Source: Symbiodinium natans
Taxonomy: Eukaryota; Sar; Dinophyceae; Suessiales; Symbiodiniaceae
Assembly: GCA_905221605.1 (NCBI GenBank)
Contig: CAJNDS010000317.1
Coordinates: forward strand, 112,501 to 167,788
Direction of reading: 5' to 3'
DNA: 55,288 nucleotides
Shown: positions 23,838-33,994 of the stretch, one piece after another
Layout of the letters: each line of letters starts with the position of its first letter
Numbering within the stretch: position 1 is the first letter of the stretch
The notes under the pieces: model-generated
Told to the model about the DNA's origin: nothing
Seen by the model: only the letters and a program-made list of their open reading frames with translations
Database searches by the model: none
Program-made: the position numbers and the translations under genes

Positions 23838-23950
23838 AACGTATATATTATATATTTCAAGTTTTGTTTTTTTTCGTTCCCGGGGCTTTGTGGGAATTCT
23901 TCTCCTCGAGGCGGCCGGACAGTTCGCTTGAAGGCGTGCCAAAGCATCAC
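23838..23950 (+). promoter_or_regulatory. Conserved upstream block of the MKA genes
   Basis: After the variable GT array every copy except copy 1 has the same block: CAAGGGAACGTATATAT, TTTCAAGTTTTGTTTTT, CGTTCCCGGGGCTTTG, then GAGGCGGCCGGACAGTTCG, ending about 70-130 bases before the ATG. Equivalent blocks start near 33811, 35690, 38142 and 40600. Dinoflagellate promoters often carry T-rich boxes instead of TATA, so the T run is a candidate, and trans-splicing acceptor AGs follow. The role is inferred from position and conservation only. Confidence 0.35.
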
Positions 23951-25183
23951 AGAGTCGGCTGCCGCAGCCCTTCGAGTTCTCTCACGCCTCCCTTGTGCCT
24001 CCGAACGCTTCCTGCACTCGCCATGGCTCCCATGAAGGCGATGAAGGCGATGAAGGCAACCGGCCTACTGTTTCGTTCCGCCATTGTTTCTGTGCAAGAG
24101 GCAGGCTTCGTCTACAGTCTACAGCGCCCTGAATCCCGAAAGCGCCTACTGCCAGCGGTATGAGTTTTGTTAGGCCCCGAGGAATCGTAAGTTGCTGCTT
24201 GCAGGCCATGAAGGCTATGAAAGCCATGAAGGCCGGAATTGTGGTGGGGGCATGTACTTTCTACCAGGGTGCTGCTTCAAAAGCCCCAAATCCCGAAAAC
24301 ACCAGCGGCTTTCTCCCAGTGACGTTCGTCAGATGGACCTCCGTGACATTGTTTGGGACCCTCCTTTGCCCCGAAGAAGGCCTTAATTTTCAACAAATTC
24401 TAGTATTGCCGTGGCCGGCCACGCGTCAAACGTGCCCCTCGACTTGCTGACAGGCCATGAAGGCGATGAAAGCCATGAAGGCGCGCGACCCTGTTTTATT
24501 TCCGTCATCAAGTTTGGCTTGCATTAGGAGGGCATGGGGTTGAAGGAGGTTTTCACGCTTTCGAGGTGAGCGTCAGTGAGCGCATAGCAAGTTTAGCGTA
24601 GTTTAGTTTAGCTACACAGTTTCGTGGTGAGAGAGAGCGGTCTTTTCGTACGATCTGTCGAAGCCTTGGCTAAAGTGGCTACAGGCCATGAAGAAGAAGG
24701 CGGATGACGAGGAAGCGCCCGCGATGAAGAGCATGAAGGCAATGAAGGCCCACAGGGCACGGAACATCCATGCTGAACGGACCGCTTGCCGGGTTGTTGC
24801 AAAGAGTCACACGGAAGCGTTGCAGATGTTGTGACCTTCCCTGCCTGGTGGCACATCCTTGGTGGATCCTGCATTGATTCGTGCATTGATTCGTGCATTG
24901 CTGGCTTGCTTGGGGCCATCGCCTGGGGAACTTGACTGCAGCAGGCGATGAAAGCGATGAAGGCCATGAAAGCAATGAAGGCCTTTAAGTGCCACGTCGT
25001 GCAGATGTATGGGGTCCCGTCTACTTAGTCACCGAGAACCGCAGCCATCCCAAGATGAAAGACCTTAAATCTCGAAGCAGTCTTGAAGCAACCCCCCGGC
25101 TGCAGTAAGATACCTGCATGTGTTTGCGTGCTCTGTTGATGTCGAAGTTTGCTCAGCTCTCCGAACAGACTCCGATTGCAGGC

Positions 25184-28100
25184 GATGAAAGCCATGAAGG
25201 CCATGTCCGGCATCGAGCACTTTGCGCGAAGTGGCATGGCTGACTGGGCTGCGTTGCAGCTCAGTTCTAAGCTCGATGCGATGATCTGTGTCCGAGTTGC
25301 AAGATATGTGACGGGTCTTTTATGCCAGACTTTGTGTCACGCACAGCTGTATCTCAGTGTGATGATAGGGGTGCTTGGCGGTATCGGGGCATATGATACT
25401 TTGCCAGGCATGGTTGCAATCACTTGTGTTACTTTGCTTTGTGTGCATGCACTTGGCATGCTCTCTCCTAGCGCAGGCATGGAGGTCACAAAACCAGTTG
25501 CCAATGAACCCAAACTCGACCATGATCCAAAGCGCAGTCGCGATTTGTGTGGAGGCGGTGGGGAGGCCACATCGCATAGCGTAGGCAGCAAAGCTTGGCT
25601 CGATGTGGTTTTGGGGGTCTTGAAGACTCGCCACCTGCATCCGCCTGTTGCCCAGATCCGCATGTTGGTTGCAGATGCACAGGTCAAACAGAGGTTGGAA
25701 GGTGCCAAGCATCAAAAACAACAGGTTGACATTCTGTGCGGTGCTGCTTTTAAAGCCAAACTATGTTGGCAACAGCAGTCACCTGATGGCCCATCGGCCC
25801 CCGCGCCCACGTCATCGTCCGGCCCCTTCCCGGCGCATGCTCCCCCTGTGCCCCAATGGCGTTTGAGGGCGCAGGACTGGCAACAATGCAAGCCTGCTAG
25901 CACGCCTGTGCCTCTGGCTCCTGATGGAAGGAAAGATGCTTTTCGCAAACAGGCCGCAGGGGATCCGATGTCCTTGTTGTGGACGCGCGCTCCAGGGGTC
26001 TACTGTGTGGATGGGGCTTCTGCAGATCGTGTGCTGCGCAGCATTCCAGCACATACGCCGCCAGCTGGCTTGTTTACGCTTATAACCTCTGCGCCCACTT
26101 CACGTTCGGAGCCGGTGCCTGTACAAGTCATTGTCCTTCACCCTGATGACACCCCACACATTGCATCGATATACCTCACACATATTGGTGTGGATAAGCT
26201 TTGCAAGGTGGACTTCAAAGAGCTCACGTTAACTTCTGTTGATACAGTTGAGGTCCAGCTAGAATGGTGGGCTGACCTGTGTGAGGGCCCAGAGCGTCAG
26301 CACTTCCAGGACGTACTTGATGCGCAGAAGGCTGCATTGCTCACACCCACGACTGGTCTCACAGGAAAGGGCAAAGGTAGGGGTTACGAGCGGGACAAGG
26401 GCAAGGGCAAAGGGAAGCACAAAGGTGTTCCACCCACCGTCATCATGCTCATCAACACACATCTGAAGGCTTTGGTTGACTCTCCTGGGTCTGATGTTTT
26501 TGAAGCTGGGCAGACCAGTCATCACCGGGTGCAGGATGACTCCATTCGGGTGTGCACTAGGGTCACCAAAGCTCGTGCCCTCGAGTGGTTGACTACGGGG
26601 CTCCCTTCCAAGGCGGTCATTGCGAGGGACATCATTGCCTTTGCGGAACTTGAGCCTTACCGCAAAGTGTGGTTGCCAGATCGCTCTGCCCTAAGCGTTG
26701 GTCCTGCCCTTGAAACCATGCAGTCTCTTCGGTTGGCTTTGGCTGGCCTTTCGGGCGCGTGGGGTGTTATTCGTACTCCAGCAAGGTGGGGTGTGAGGGT
26801 TCACAAAAATCAGGAGGAGGCCGCCAAGAAAGTTCTTCAGCCGCACGTTGTTTTTGTGCCTGACTCGCATCACAAGTTCTGCATCCGTGATCTGCCCCGT
26901 GAGTTTGATCCGGAAAGTGTGGTTGCCACCCTTGCAACTGATTCTTTCAAGCCGTACCTTGTCAGCAACCTGCTCACTGGACCCTCGTCCCGGAAAATCC
27001 TGTTTGCTTCCCCGTCGGAGCCTTCGGACATTGTGTTTGCCATTCGTGATGCTGGTGGCTCCGTTCACACCGTGTTGCTTGAGAAGCTCCCTGGGCCTGC
27101 TCCCTATCGCGCCTCTGCGACTCGTCATCCTGAAGACAGTAGCCCCACCCGCAAGACTCGCAGGCCTACTGAGCCTGCGCCCGCCGGAGGTGCCGCGTCT
27201 GATGTGCGTGGTGGAGGGCGCCCGCCGTGCGAGCAGCCAGATCATGTGCCAGACTTCAACAAAGAGTTCCCTGCTCTTCCATCTGCTCGAGTTGCATCCT
27301 TGCATGCCTCCGCTTCCAGTTGTGCCCATTCACAGGGTTTTCCAAATGAGGGAAACACGTGTTATGTCGCGGTTGTGCTCCAGATGCTCCTTCAGCTGGT
27401 TTCTATCTCTGCTTTGAAGGTCACTCAGGTCATTCAGCACGCCCCATTGCGTCAGGTCCTTGCCTCCCCCGGTCAAGATACCTGGCATGCGTTTTTGCGC
27501 GCGCTCAATCTTGGTGGAACTGATGCCCAGCCCGAAGACGCTGCCCTTTTCCTTGAAAGCATGATCGAGCCCGAACCTGCCCTCCAATCGCACGTTGAAC
27601 TTGTTGAGGAGCTGTCGGTTGAGTGCGTAGGTTGCGGGGAGGCCAGGGTTCTCTGCAGTGCTGAGTTGGTTCATAGGGTTGCTCTGCCTGTTGAGCCCAC
27701 CGATCTGCAGTCTCTACTGCGCACGGAGTTCACGCAACTTGCCGAAGAAATCGAAGTTTCTTGTCCTCAATGTTTCGCTGCCACTGCGGTTCCGACGGCC
27801 AGGCAGTATCGCCCTGGCAAGGTCTTGTTCATACAACTCCGTCGTGGTGGTCTTCACGCTGCCAAGAACTCTGTCCCCGTGCAGCTGCAGTCGGTCGAGC
27901 TTCTAGGCATGTGCTGGGAGATCTGCGCGGTTGTTTGTCATAAGGGTCCTCAGGCCAATGATGGGCACTACGTCGTCATGCAAGCTGATGCCTCCCAACC
28001 TCACGGGTGGACGCTGAAGGATGATGCACTTGTCCGCCCCGCTTCTCTTCAAGAAGTAGCTCTAATGTCCACCACCTGTTCCATTCTCATGCTTCGCCCT

Positions 28101-31100
28101 CGTACGGCTGCGCAAACTGCTGGTGCGCTTCGCGACCCACCTGGTCTGCCCCACCCGCCCGCGACAGGTGGCGCATTTGCTCAAGGCCCTGGTCCTGCTC
28201 AGCCTGCGCAAGACACATGTGACATTGGCTTCACCTCTGCCCCTGTTGCTTGCCTCAGCTGTCAAGGCGTGCCCCTCCCTGACGAGGCGCAGCAGCAGTC
28301 CACTTGTGACCATCGCCCTGTGCGCTCTGCTCCTGATGCCCAAGCTTGTGCTATTGAGGCTCTGCGCGGCGAAGTCCAACGACTTCAGCAGGCGTTGCTC
28401 CAGCCGTGCCAAACCTGCGACGCTGGCAGCGAGCTCCGCCGTACCGTCTGTCAACTGCAGAGTGATGTCCGTGCTCAACAGGTCGTCATCCTGTCTCTTG
28501 AACGTGCAGTTGATGAGTTACGACATGCCCGGCAGGTTGCTGTTGAAGTGTCTGGCGGCGCTGTTACCCAGCCTGTTCACTCCGTGGTTGCCGAAGCTCT
28601 CTCTCGCTCTCCTCCTGCTGTTGCTGAGCCTTCTCCAGCCGAGCGACTTCCTTCCGCGAAGTCTACACAATCTGTTGGAGCTGCTCTGCCGTCCTGTGTA
28701 GAAGGGAATTTTGCTCGTTCCCGCAATCCTGCACTCATCTCCGAAATTGCTCAGCTCAAGGCTGCGGGCAACTCTATGCTAGCCTTTTTGGTTGAACGGC
28801 TTCACGCCGACGCTCTCCTGTTGCCGTTGGCGCATACTGCTGCAGATGCTGGGGCCTGGCGCTGCTTAGGTCGGCATATCACCTATGGTAAGCAGGAAAT
28901 TCAGTCGCGTCTCGAAGGTGACCTGATAACGGACCAAGCTGTGAAGTGGCTTGTCGTGCGCATGCTCGCCCGTGGCCGGTATGTTAGGTTTAGCGATTTG
29001 CAAGGGACAAGCGGTTGGGACACATTGCGTACGTGTCTGCTACGTGCGTGTCAAGTTCCTAGCTGGTGGTGCCCACCTTGGGATGGCCAGCATGTTGTTT
29101 CCACGCCCTCCCGTAGTCGGCGGCCCCTTCTCCCTAAGGAATGGCAACGTTCCACCAGGCATGCCCGCAGTACTTCTGTCAGGCGACAGACTGACCAGCC
29201 TGCTCCTGCCTCGCCTCGTTCTCGCAGCCGCCCCAAGAGCATTGCCAGTCTGTGCAACTTCTGGCCTCGTGCCACTACTATCTCCCCATCTGCTTGTCCA
29301 GTTCCCGACGCTGCTACTGCTGCCACGGCCCAGGGCCAGTGTTCAACAGTGGGTAACGATGCTGCGCAGGCAGCGGCCCCCACCCATGATGTCCAGCCAG
29401 CGCAGAAAACTGCCAACGCCAAAAAGAGGCGGAGACATAGGATTAAGGCCGACCTCAAAGGTGGTGAGCCGGAGGTTCAGGCCTCCGCTTCCCGCCCTGC
29501 TTTTCGGGTCCTGGTTGCTAACGTTACCTCCCTTTTCTCACGTGTTGCTGCAGTCTGCGCGCTTGGTTTCAGTCTTGCCTTCCTTGCTGAAACTGCCTTG
29601 ACCGCAAAGGGTCAGGACATCTTGACCATGCAGCTTCAGAAAGAGGGTCGGTGTGTTGTGTGGAGTGGGCCGGTTGAGGGTGCCGGTGTTACTTCCTCAC
29701 GTGGTGTTGCTCTCCTCGGTGGGCCTGGGGTGCGGGTTGAACCGCTCAGCGTTCCGGAGGAGCTTGCAGTTCACTGGCGTGATGGACGCCTTGTTGCTGG
29801 TAAGGTCCGCCTCGGCTCAACCTCGCAACCAGCTGAGGTCACCTGTGTTGCATGCTATGCTGATGTGTATGACGTTGCCGCTCGCGAGCTGTTGTTTGAG
29901 CATCTAACTAGCTGGCTCACAACTGTCCACGGTCATGTCCTTTTCGGTGGAGATTTCAATACTGACTTGGATGCTTCACCGTCGCTTTTCCGACTTCTAT
30001 CCTCCGGCTACTGCACTGTCAACGCGGGCCATGAGATCACTTGTTGCGCTCACCGTGCCTCCCGGGGATCTGTTATAGATCACTTGCTTATCTCTCCGTC
30101 ACTTCGGCCTGCTCTTTCCAGTGGCAGTGTGCTTTCTGAGGCCCCCTTCCCAACGCACCGGCCCGTCGTTGCTGACTTTGAAGGGCATCTCGTTGAAGAT
30201 CGCTGGTCTGCTTTGCGGCTTCCTCGACATTTCCCTGTTGAGGGGTGCAAGCCGACTGCTGACGCTGCCACGCGGTATGCGTCTGAGCTTGCGCGTGTCC
30301 AAGCCTTTGTTGATGCTGGTAGGCCGCTTGAGGCCTATGACGCTTGGGTCCATCTTGCGGAGGAGGATTTATCATTCGCCTGCCGGCGCCAGGGTAAGCG
30401 GATCACCGACAGTCATCGAGGGCGGGCCCAGGATCCTGATCTTCAGGTTTGTGTCCCGGCACGTTTGGCGGGGTGTGCTTTGCGGGGTGATGCTAACTCC
30501 AGGCGGCTTGAGAGAGCACGTTCTGGTCTCGCTGAGCTTTGTTGCCGTTGGGACACCTGTGCGCGTCAAGGCACGCAACACAGCATTTGGGCCAATGCAA
30601 GACGGCGGGTGATCTTGGTTGATGACTCTTTGGCGTCACTTCCTACTGCGCTCCCTTCTCTCGAACAGGTCCGGTCTGTGCTGGATTGGCTCCGTGCTGA
30701 AATCAATCGCCGTCATAGTCGGGAGCGCCACTCTGCGTTGTCGCAGTGGCGCGCTTCCATGATGACCTCTCAGGCTGCACGTTTCCGCTGGGCTAAGGCC
30801 AAGCATGCGCGTTGGCAAAATGTATTTGACACACCTGCTTGTTTTGATGCCCTGGAAAAAATTTGGAAGCCTGTTCTTTGCCGGGCGACTGGCCCAGCTG
30901 AGTCTCGTGCCAGTGTCGTTGGTGCCTCCCCTGGCGTTCCTGCTGCGGGCTTGCAGGCCATTTCAAAGTTGGATCTCTTGTCCATCACAGGTGCTGAGCT
31001 GCTGGGTGCCGCAAAGCATATTCCCTCTCGCTCTGCGTGCGGTGCTGATGGATGGAGGCGCGCTGAACTATTGGCTTTGCCACTTCCGCTTTGGGATTCA

Positions 31101-33350
31101 CTTGCTGCTGTCCTTCGCGGCATGACTGCCAACGCTGTCTGGCACCAATCCTTGGTCACTGTTGTGACCTCTTTAATCCCTAAGCGCGACCATGTTGACT
31201 TTTTGCGCGAACCTGGGGAGCTCCGCCCCATCTCTGTTGCTTCGGTCGTGTTTCGTGCTTGGGGCTCTGTCCTGGCTAAGCGGCTCCATGCTGTCCTGGA
31301 ACTCTCGCTGTCCCCAAGTGCGCATGGGTTTCGTGCTGCTGAGTCTGCTCAATGTGCTATGTCTCACACGCTTCTTCAGTGTCAGAACGCCAAGCTGTCA
31401 GGCCGAGACCTGCACTTCGTCACCTATGATGTGCGTAAATGCTTTGATTCGCTCCCATGGGCGGCTGTTGAGTCGAGTCTTTTGCGATGTGGTGTAGGGG
31501 AGGCGACTGTTGCTGCTCTCTCTGCGAGTTGGCGAAGTTTACGGCGGATCTGGAAGCTGCAGGGTCGATTCCAATGGGCCAGTTTTGCGCCCCGCAATGG
31601 CCTCTTTCAGGGTGATCCGACTGCGCCTGCTTGCTTGGCTGCCTTCCTCATTCCCCCTGTCGAGCTCATTAGGCAGCGTTGGCCCGGGGTTTCGGTGTCG
31701 CAATATGCTGACGACGTGCTGCTGGCTTCCTCCGACGCCACGGCGCTTCACGACGCGCACACCTTCTTCACTGGCTGGCTGCAGGAGCATGGGGTTGAGC
31801 TCAGCATTGCCAAGTGCAAGTGGGCCAGCACAGCAGCTGAGCCAAATGTGCCGCCCTTTTGTGTCCAGCGTACGCGGCTTGAGAGAACCCACCTCTTGGA
31901 GACTCTGGGCGGGCACTTCGTTCTGGGCGTTGATCCTAGCGGATCTGGTTCTTCAGTTCTCCCTACTGGATGCCCGGCTCGATGGGCCCAGCTTCGGGAG
32001 GAATTCTTTCGCGTAGCTCGCAGGTTTGGACAACTTTCGGTGGGCTGGGAGTTGCGGTCAGCTGACCTTGCTGCACTTCTCCCGGCCCTTACATACTCTG
32101 CCATGGCTTGGTGTCCTGTTGGGGTCGGGAGCGAGGCACGGGATCGACGCACACTTGTCAATATTTTGTCTGGCTGCCAGAGCAAGGAGAACACTCGCAG
32201 GTGTGTCGAGGTCGCTCTTGCTCTGCTCAGCCCGGTGCACAGATGCTCCCTTCAGGAGGGTTTGCTCCACGAGCAGGTTGCAGTTCTTTTTCGGCTGCTA
32301 AATACCAATACTGAGTTTCGCACCGCTGTGCGTCAGCATTTTAGCTTGTGCGCCGCGCGTGCCTCTCAGCCAAACTCTTTCTTTTCCAGGTTTCAGGCTG
32401 CGCTTGGTGTGTATGGTTGGCGGTGGGTTGAATGGGACGTTCTGCTCGACCACCACGGGGTGCGACATCGCATGTCTGTCCCGCTGCTTGAGACCCGGCG
32501 TGCTGCAGCTAGGGCCCATCTGCTTGCAGCTGGCTGCGCTGCTTCCTTGCCGCGTATTCTTGCCAATTTGGCCACTGAACACGCTTCTGCTATCCATGCA
32601 TTGCGTGCCCCGGTGTTGCATTTGCTGCGCGACGCCATGCGAGGGGTGGCGTTTCAGGCGGCGTCCAAGCGACGTCGGGACATGAAAGGGCTTGACAATG
32701 TTGATCGCGATCTTCTCACTTCCTGTTGGGCACGCGTGCCTAAAGCTGACCACCCGTCCTTGCGGTTTCTCATGCAGGGGGGTGCCATGACTGCGGCCCG
32801 CGTTCATCGTGCCACCAGAGGACGCACATCCTCGGCGTGTTCTTGCTGCGCCCCGTGTGAGGACGAGTGTCACAGGTACTGGCTGTGTCCGCAGTGGTCT
32901 CCTCTGCGAGCTGAAAAGTTAGGTGCGCGTCATCAGGTGATTTGTGCTGAGCTCGCCCGCTTGGGCAATGTCTCTGCAATTTGTGGGATTCCGACCCATG
33001 GCCTTTCTGTCTGCCTTCGCGACAACTGGCCTGCAATCTGCGCGTGTATGGTTGACATTCACCGTGCTGCCACTGCTCAGGGCAGCCACCTCGACAACTG
33101 ATTGCCAGCATTTTCATAATTAGTTTCTGCAAGCAGCTTGCAGCCCCTCGGACCCCCGTGCGGGACTGCAACACCAGGACTGGACACACGCTTCGGTCTT
33201 GCCGTTTTGGTTTGGTTGGGGTTTTGTTTTCGGTTGGGGGGGGGGGTTTTCTGATAGGGTGTGGAGCTCTCAGTAGCCTATACCTGTCAGTGATCCCGCG
33301 GTGCCTACGACGCCGCCAAGTGGACCAAGATGAAAGCCATGAAGGCCATG
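25184..33350 (+). mobile_element. Intact LINE-type (non-LTR) retrotransposon with 22-bp target-site duplication
   Basis: The element itself is 25206-33328. The host sequence GATGAAAGCC...GGCCATG is present at 25184-25205 and repeated without mismatch at 33329-33350, after which the normal MKA-gene sequence continues. Comparison with copies 1 and 3 shows the uninterrupted target. There is no LTR and no poly(A) tail. The 3' untranslated part (33102-33328) holds a T/G-rich run with twelve or so G. Almost no 5' untranslated region precedes the first internal ATG, so the element may be 5'-truncated or may rely on host transcription. The perfect duplication and the uninterrupted ORF point to a recent insertion. 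Confidence 0.85.
25203..33101 (+). CDS. LINE polyprotein: USP-like protease, APE endonuclease, reverse transcriptase
   Basis: One open frame of 2632 residues counted from the ATG at 25203, which lies in the target duplication; the first ATG wholly inside the element is at 25236. Domains: hydrophobic segments (about 47-64, 68-87); a Gly/Lys-rich basic patch (388-409); a ubiquitin-specific-protease-like C19 domain with Cys box GFPNEGNTCY (C720), two Cys pairs (808/811, 854/857), GHYVV (H922) and Asp 940/941 after W936; a coiled coil (about 1050-1112); a basic KKRRRHR patch (1407-1413); an APE endonuclease with N1440, E1463, GGDFNTD (D1584), IDHLL (D1626) and THRPV (H1652); a reverse transcriptase with TYDVRKCFDSL (D2076) and QYADDVLL (D2170, D2171); and a Cys/His cluster (2546-2562). 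All expected catalytic residues are present. No RNase H domain was recognised. The open frame also extends upstream into MKA exon 6. Confidence 0.85.
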   Translation: MSGIEHFARSGMADWAALQLSSKLDAMICVRVARYVTGLLCQTLCHAQLYLSVMIGVLGGIGAYDTLPGMVAITCVTLLCVHALGMLSPSAGMEVTKPVANEPKLDHDPKRSRDLCGGGGEATSHSVGSKAWLDVVLGVLKTRHLHPPVAQIRMLVADAQVKQRLEGAKHQKQQVDILCGAAFKAKLCWQQQSPDGPSAPAPTSSSGPFPAHAPPVPQWRLRAQDWQQCKPASTPVPLAPDGRKDAFRKQAAGDPMSLLWTRAPGVYCVDGASADRVLRSIPAHTPPAGLFTLITSAPTSRSEPVPVQVIVLHPDDTPHIASIYLTHIGVDKLCKVDFKELTLTSVDTVEVQLEWWADLCEGPERQHFQDVLDAQKAALLTPTTGLTGKGKGRGYERDKGKGKGKHKGVPPTVIMLINTHLKALVDSPGSDVFEAGQTSHHRVQDDSIRVCTRVTKARALEWLTTGLPSKAVIARDIIAFAELEPYRKVWLPDRSALSVGPALETMQSLRLALAGLSGAWGVIRTPARWGVRVHKNQEEAAKKVLQPHVVFVPDSHHKFCIRDLPREFDPESVVATLATDSFKPYLVSNLLTGPSSRKILFASPSEPSDIVFAIRDAGGSVHTVLLEKLPGPAPYRASATRHPEDSSPTRKTRRPTEPAPAGGAASDVRGGGRPPCEQPDHVPDFNKEFPALPSARVASLHASASSCAHSQGFPNEGNTCYVAVVLQMLLQLVSISALKVTQVIQHAPLRQVLASPGQDTWHAFLRALNLGGTDAQPEDAALFLESMIEPEPALQSHVELVEELSVECVGCGEARVLCSAELVHRVALPVEPTDLQSLLRTEFTQLAEEIEVSCPQCFAATAVPTARQYRPGKVLFIQLRRGGLHAAKNSVPVQLQSVELLGMCWEICAVVCHKGPQANDGHYVVMQADASQPHGWTLKDDALVRPASLQEVALMSTTCSILMLRPRTAAQTAGALRDPPGLPHPPATGGAFAQGPGPAQPAQDTCDIGFTSAPVACLSCQGVPLPDEAQQQSTCDHRPVRSAPDAQACAIEALRGEVQRLQQALLQPCQTCDAGSELRRTVCQLQSDVRAQQVVILSLERAVDELRHARQVAVEVSGGAVTQPVHSVVAEALSRSPPAVAEPSPAERLPSAKSTQSVGAALPSCVEGNFARSRNPALISEIAQLKAAGNSMLAFLVERLHADALLLPLAHTAADAGAWRCLGRHITYGKQEIQSRLEGDLITDQAVKWLVVRMLARGRYVRFSDLQGTSGWDTLRTCLLRACQVPSWWCPPWDGQHVVSTPSRSRRPLLPKEWQRSTRHARSTSVRRQTDQPAPASPRSRSRPKSIASLCNFWPRATTISPSACPVPDAATAATAQGQCSTVGNDAAQAAAPTHDVQPAQKTANAKKRRRHRIKADLKGGEPEVQASASRPAFRVLVANVTSLFSRVAAVCALGFSLAFLAETALTAKGQDILTMQLQKEGRCVVWSGPVEGAGVTSSRGVALLGGPGVRVEPLSVPEELAVHWRDGRLVAGKVRLGSTSQPAEVTCVACYADVYDVAARELLFEHLTSWLTTVHGHVLFGGDFNTDLDASPSLFRLLSSGYCTVNAGHEITCCAHRASRGSVIDHLLISPSLRPALSSGSVLSEAPFPTHRPVVADFEGHLVEDRWSALRLPRHFPVEGCKPTADAATRYASELARVQAFVDAGRPLEAYDAWVHLAEEDLSFACRRQGKRITDSHRGRAQDPDLQVCVPARLAGCALRGDANSRRLERARSGLAELCCRWDTCARQGTQHSIWANARRRVILVDDSLASLPTALPSLEQVRSVLDWLRAEINRRHSRERHSALSQWRASMMTSQAARFRWAKAKHARWQNVFDTPACFDALEKIWKPVLCRATGPAESRASVVGASPGVPAAGLQAISKLDLLSITGAELLGAAKHIPSRSACGADGWRRAELLALPLPLWDSLAAVLRGMTANAVWHQSLVTVVTSLIPKRDHVDFLREPGELRPISVASVVFRAWGSVLAKRLHAVLELSLSPSAHGFRAAESAQCAMSHTLLQCQNAKLSGRDLHFVTYDVRKCFDSLPWAAVESSLLRCGVGEATVAALSASWRSLRRIWKLQGRFQWASFAPRNGLFQGDPTAPACLAAFLIPPVELIRQRWPGVSVSQYADDVLLASSDATALHDAHTFFTGWLQEHGVELSIAKCKWASTAAEPNVPPFCVQRTRLERTHLLETLGGHFVLGVDPSGSGSSVLPTGCPARWAQLREEFFRVARRFGQLSVGWELRSADLAALLPALTYSAMAWCPVGVGSEARDRRTLVNILSGCQSKENTRRCVEVALALLSPVHRCSLQEGLLHEQVAVLFRLLNTNTEFRTAVRQHFSLCAARASQPNSFFSRFQAALGVYGWRWVEWDVLLDHHGVRHRMSVPLLETRRAAARAHLLAAGCAASLPRILANLATEHASAIHALRAPVLHLLRDAMRGVAFQAASKRRRDMKGLDNVDRDLLTSCWARVPKADHPSLRFLMQGGAMTAARVHRATRGRTSSACSCCAPCEDECHRYWLCPQWSPLRAEKLGARHQVICAELARLGNVSAICGIPTHGLSVCLRDNWPAICACMVDIHRAATAQGSHLDN

Positions 33351-33994
33351 AAGGCAGGTTTCGGCGCACAAACTCTCATTTGTTTCTGTGGTCGTTCTCT
33401 GCCACCCCCAAAAGATCACCGCATCTTGAACCGGCAGCTGCTCTGCTCATGTCGAAGTTCCCGTTTAAGCTTCGAAGCAGCAGGTCATCTCCAACATGTC
33501 CTGAAGAAAAGCCCACATCAGCAGAACCTCTCGCGCCCCAGGCGATGAAGGCGATGAAGTGAGCAGTTTTGGCCCCCACACGTTTCAAGGTGTTTCGCCA
33601 GGTCCCTAGGGCCTGGCTCCCAGCGCACCGGAGGGCCTCTGTACAGGAAAAAGCCACACCCAGAGCTTACGCATGCGCGTTGTGGGATGTTCACGACAGC
33701 TTCCTGCCTTTGCATATGGATGAGGCTGCAGGACGCGCTTGAGTGTTGCGCTGTGGAGGGAGAGTGAGTTTTTGAGTGAGTGTGTGTGTGTGTGTGTGTG
33801 TGTGTTCGTGCAAGGGAACGTATATATTTCAAGTTTTGTTTTTTTTCGTTCCCGGGGCTTTGTGGGAATTCTTCTCCTCGAGGCGGCCGGACAGTTCGCT
33901 TGAAGGCGTGCCAAAGCATCACAGAGTCGGCTGCCGCAGCCCTTCGAGTTCTCTCACGCCTCCCTTGTGCCTCCGAACGCTTCCTGCACTCGCC

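Larger units (their letters stand above)
24023..33562 (+). pseudogene. Met-Lys-Ala repeat gene, array copy 2, split by a LINE
   Basis: Exons 24023-24055, 24205-24231, 24454-24480, 24685-24747 and 24945-24980 match copy 1. Exon 6 starts at 25182 and is cut after its third ATG (25205) by the LINE. Its right part resumes with the target-site duplication at 33329-33353, followed by the usual intron, and exon 7 is 33542-33562. As a gene for the short repeat protein this copy is broken. Its first five exons plus the left part of exon 6 are still in frame with the LINE polyprotein, so a spliced transcript could encode an MKA tail joined to the LINE protein. That is an inference from frame only. Confidence 0.65.

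Noticed and set aside
25149-25202. ATG at 25149 as start of the LINE protein
   Set aside because: It lies in host intron sequence before the exon 6 acceptor. The ATG at 25203 or the internal ATG at 25236 is more plausible, or a spliced fusion.
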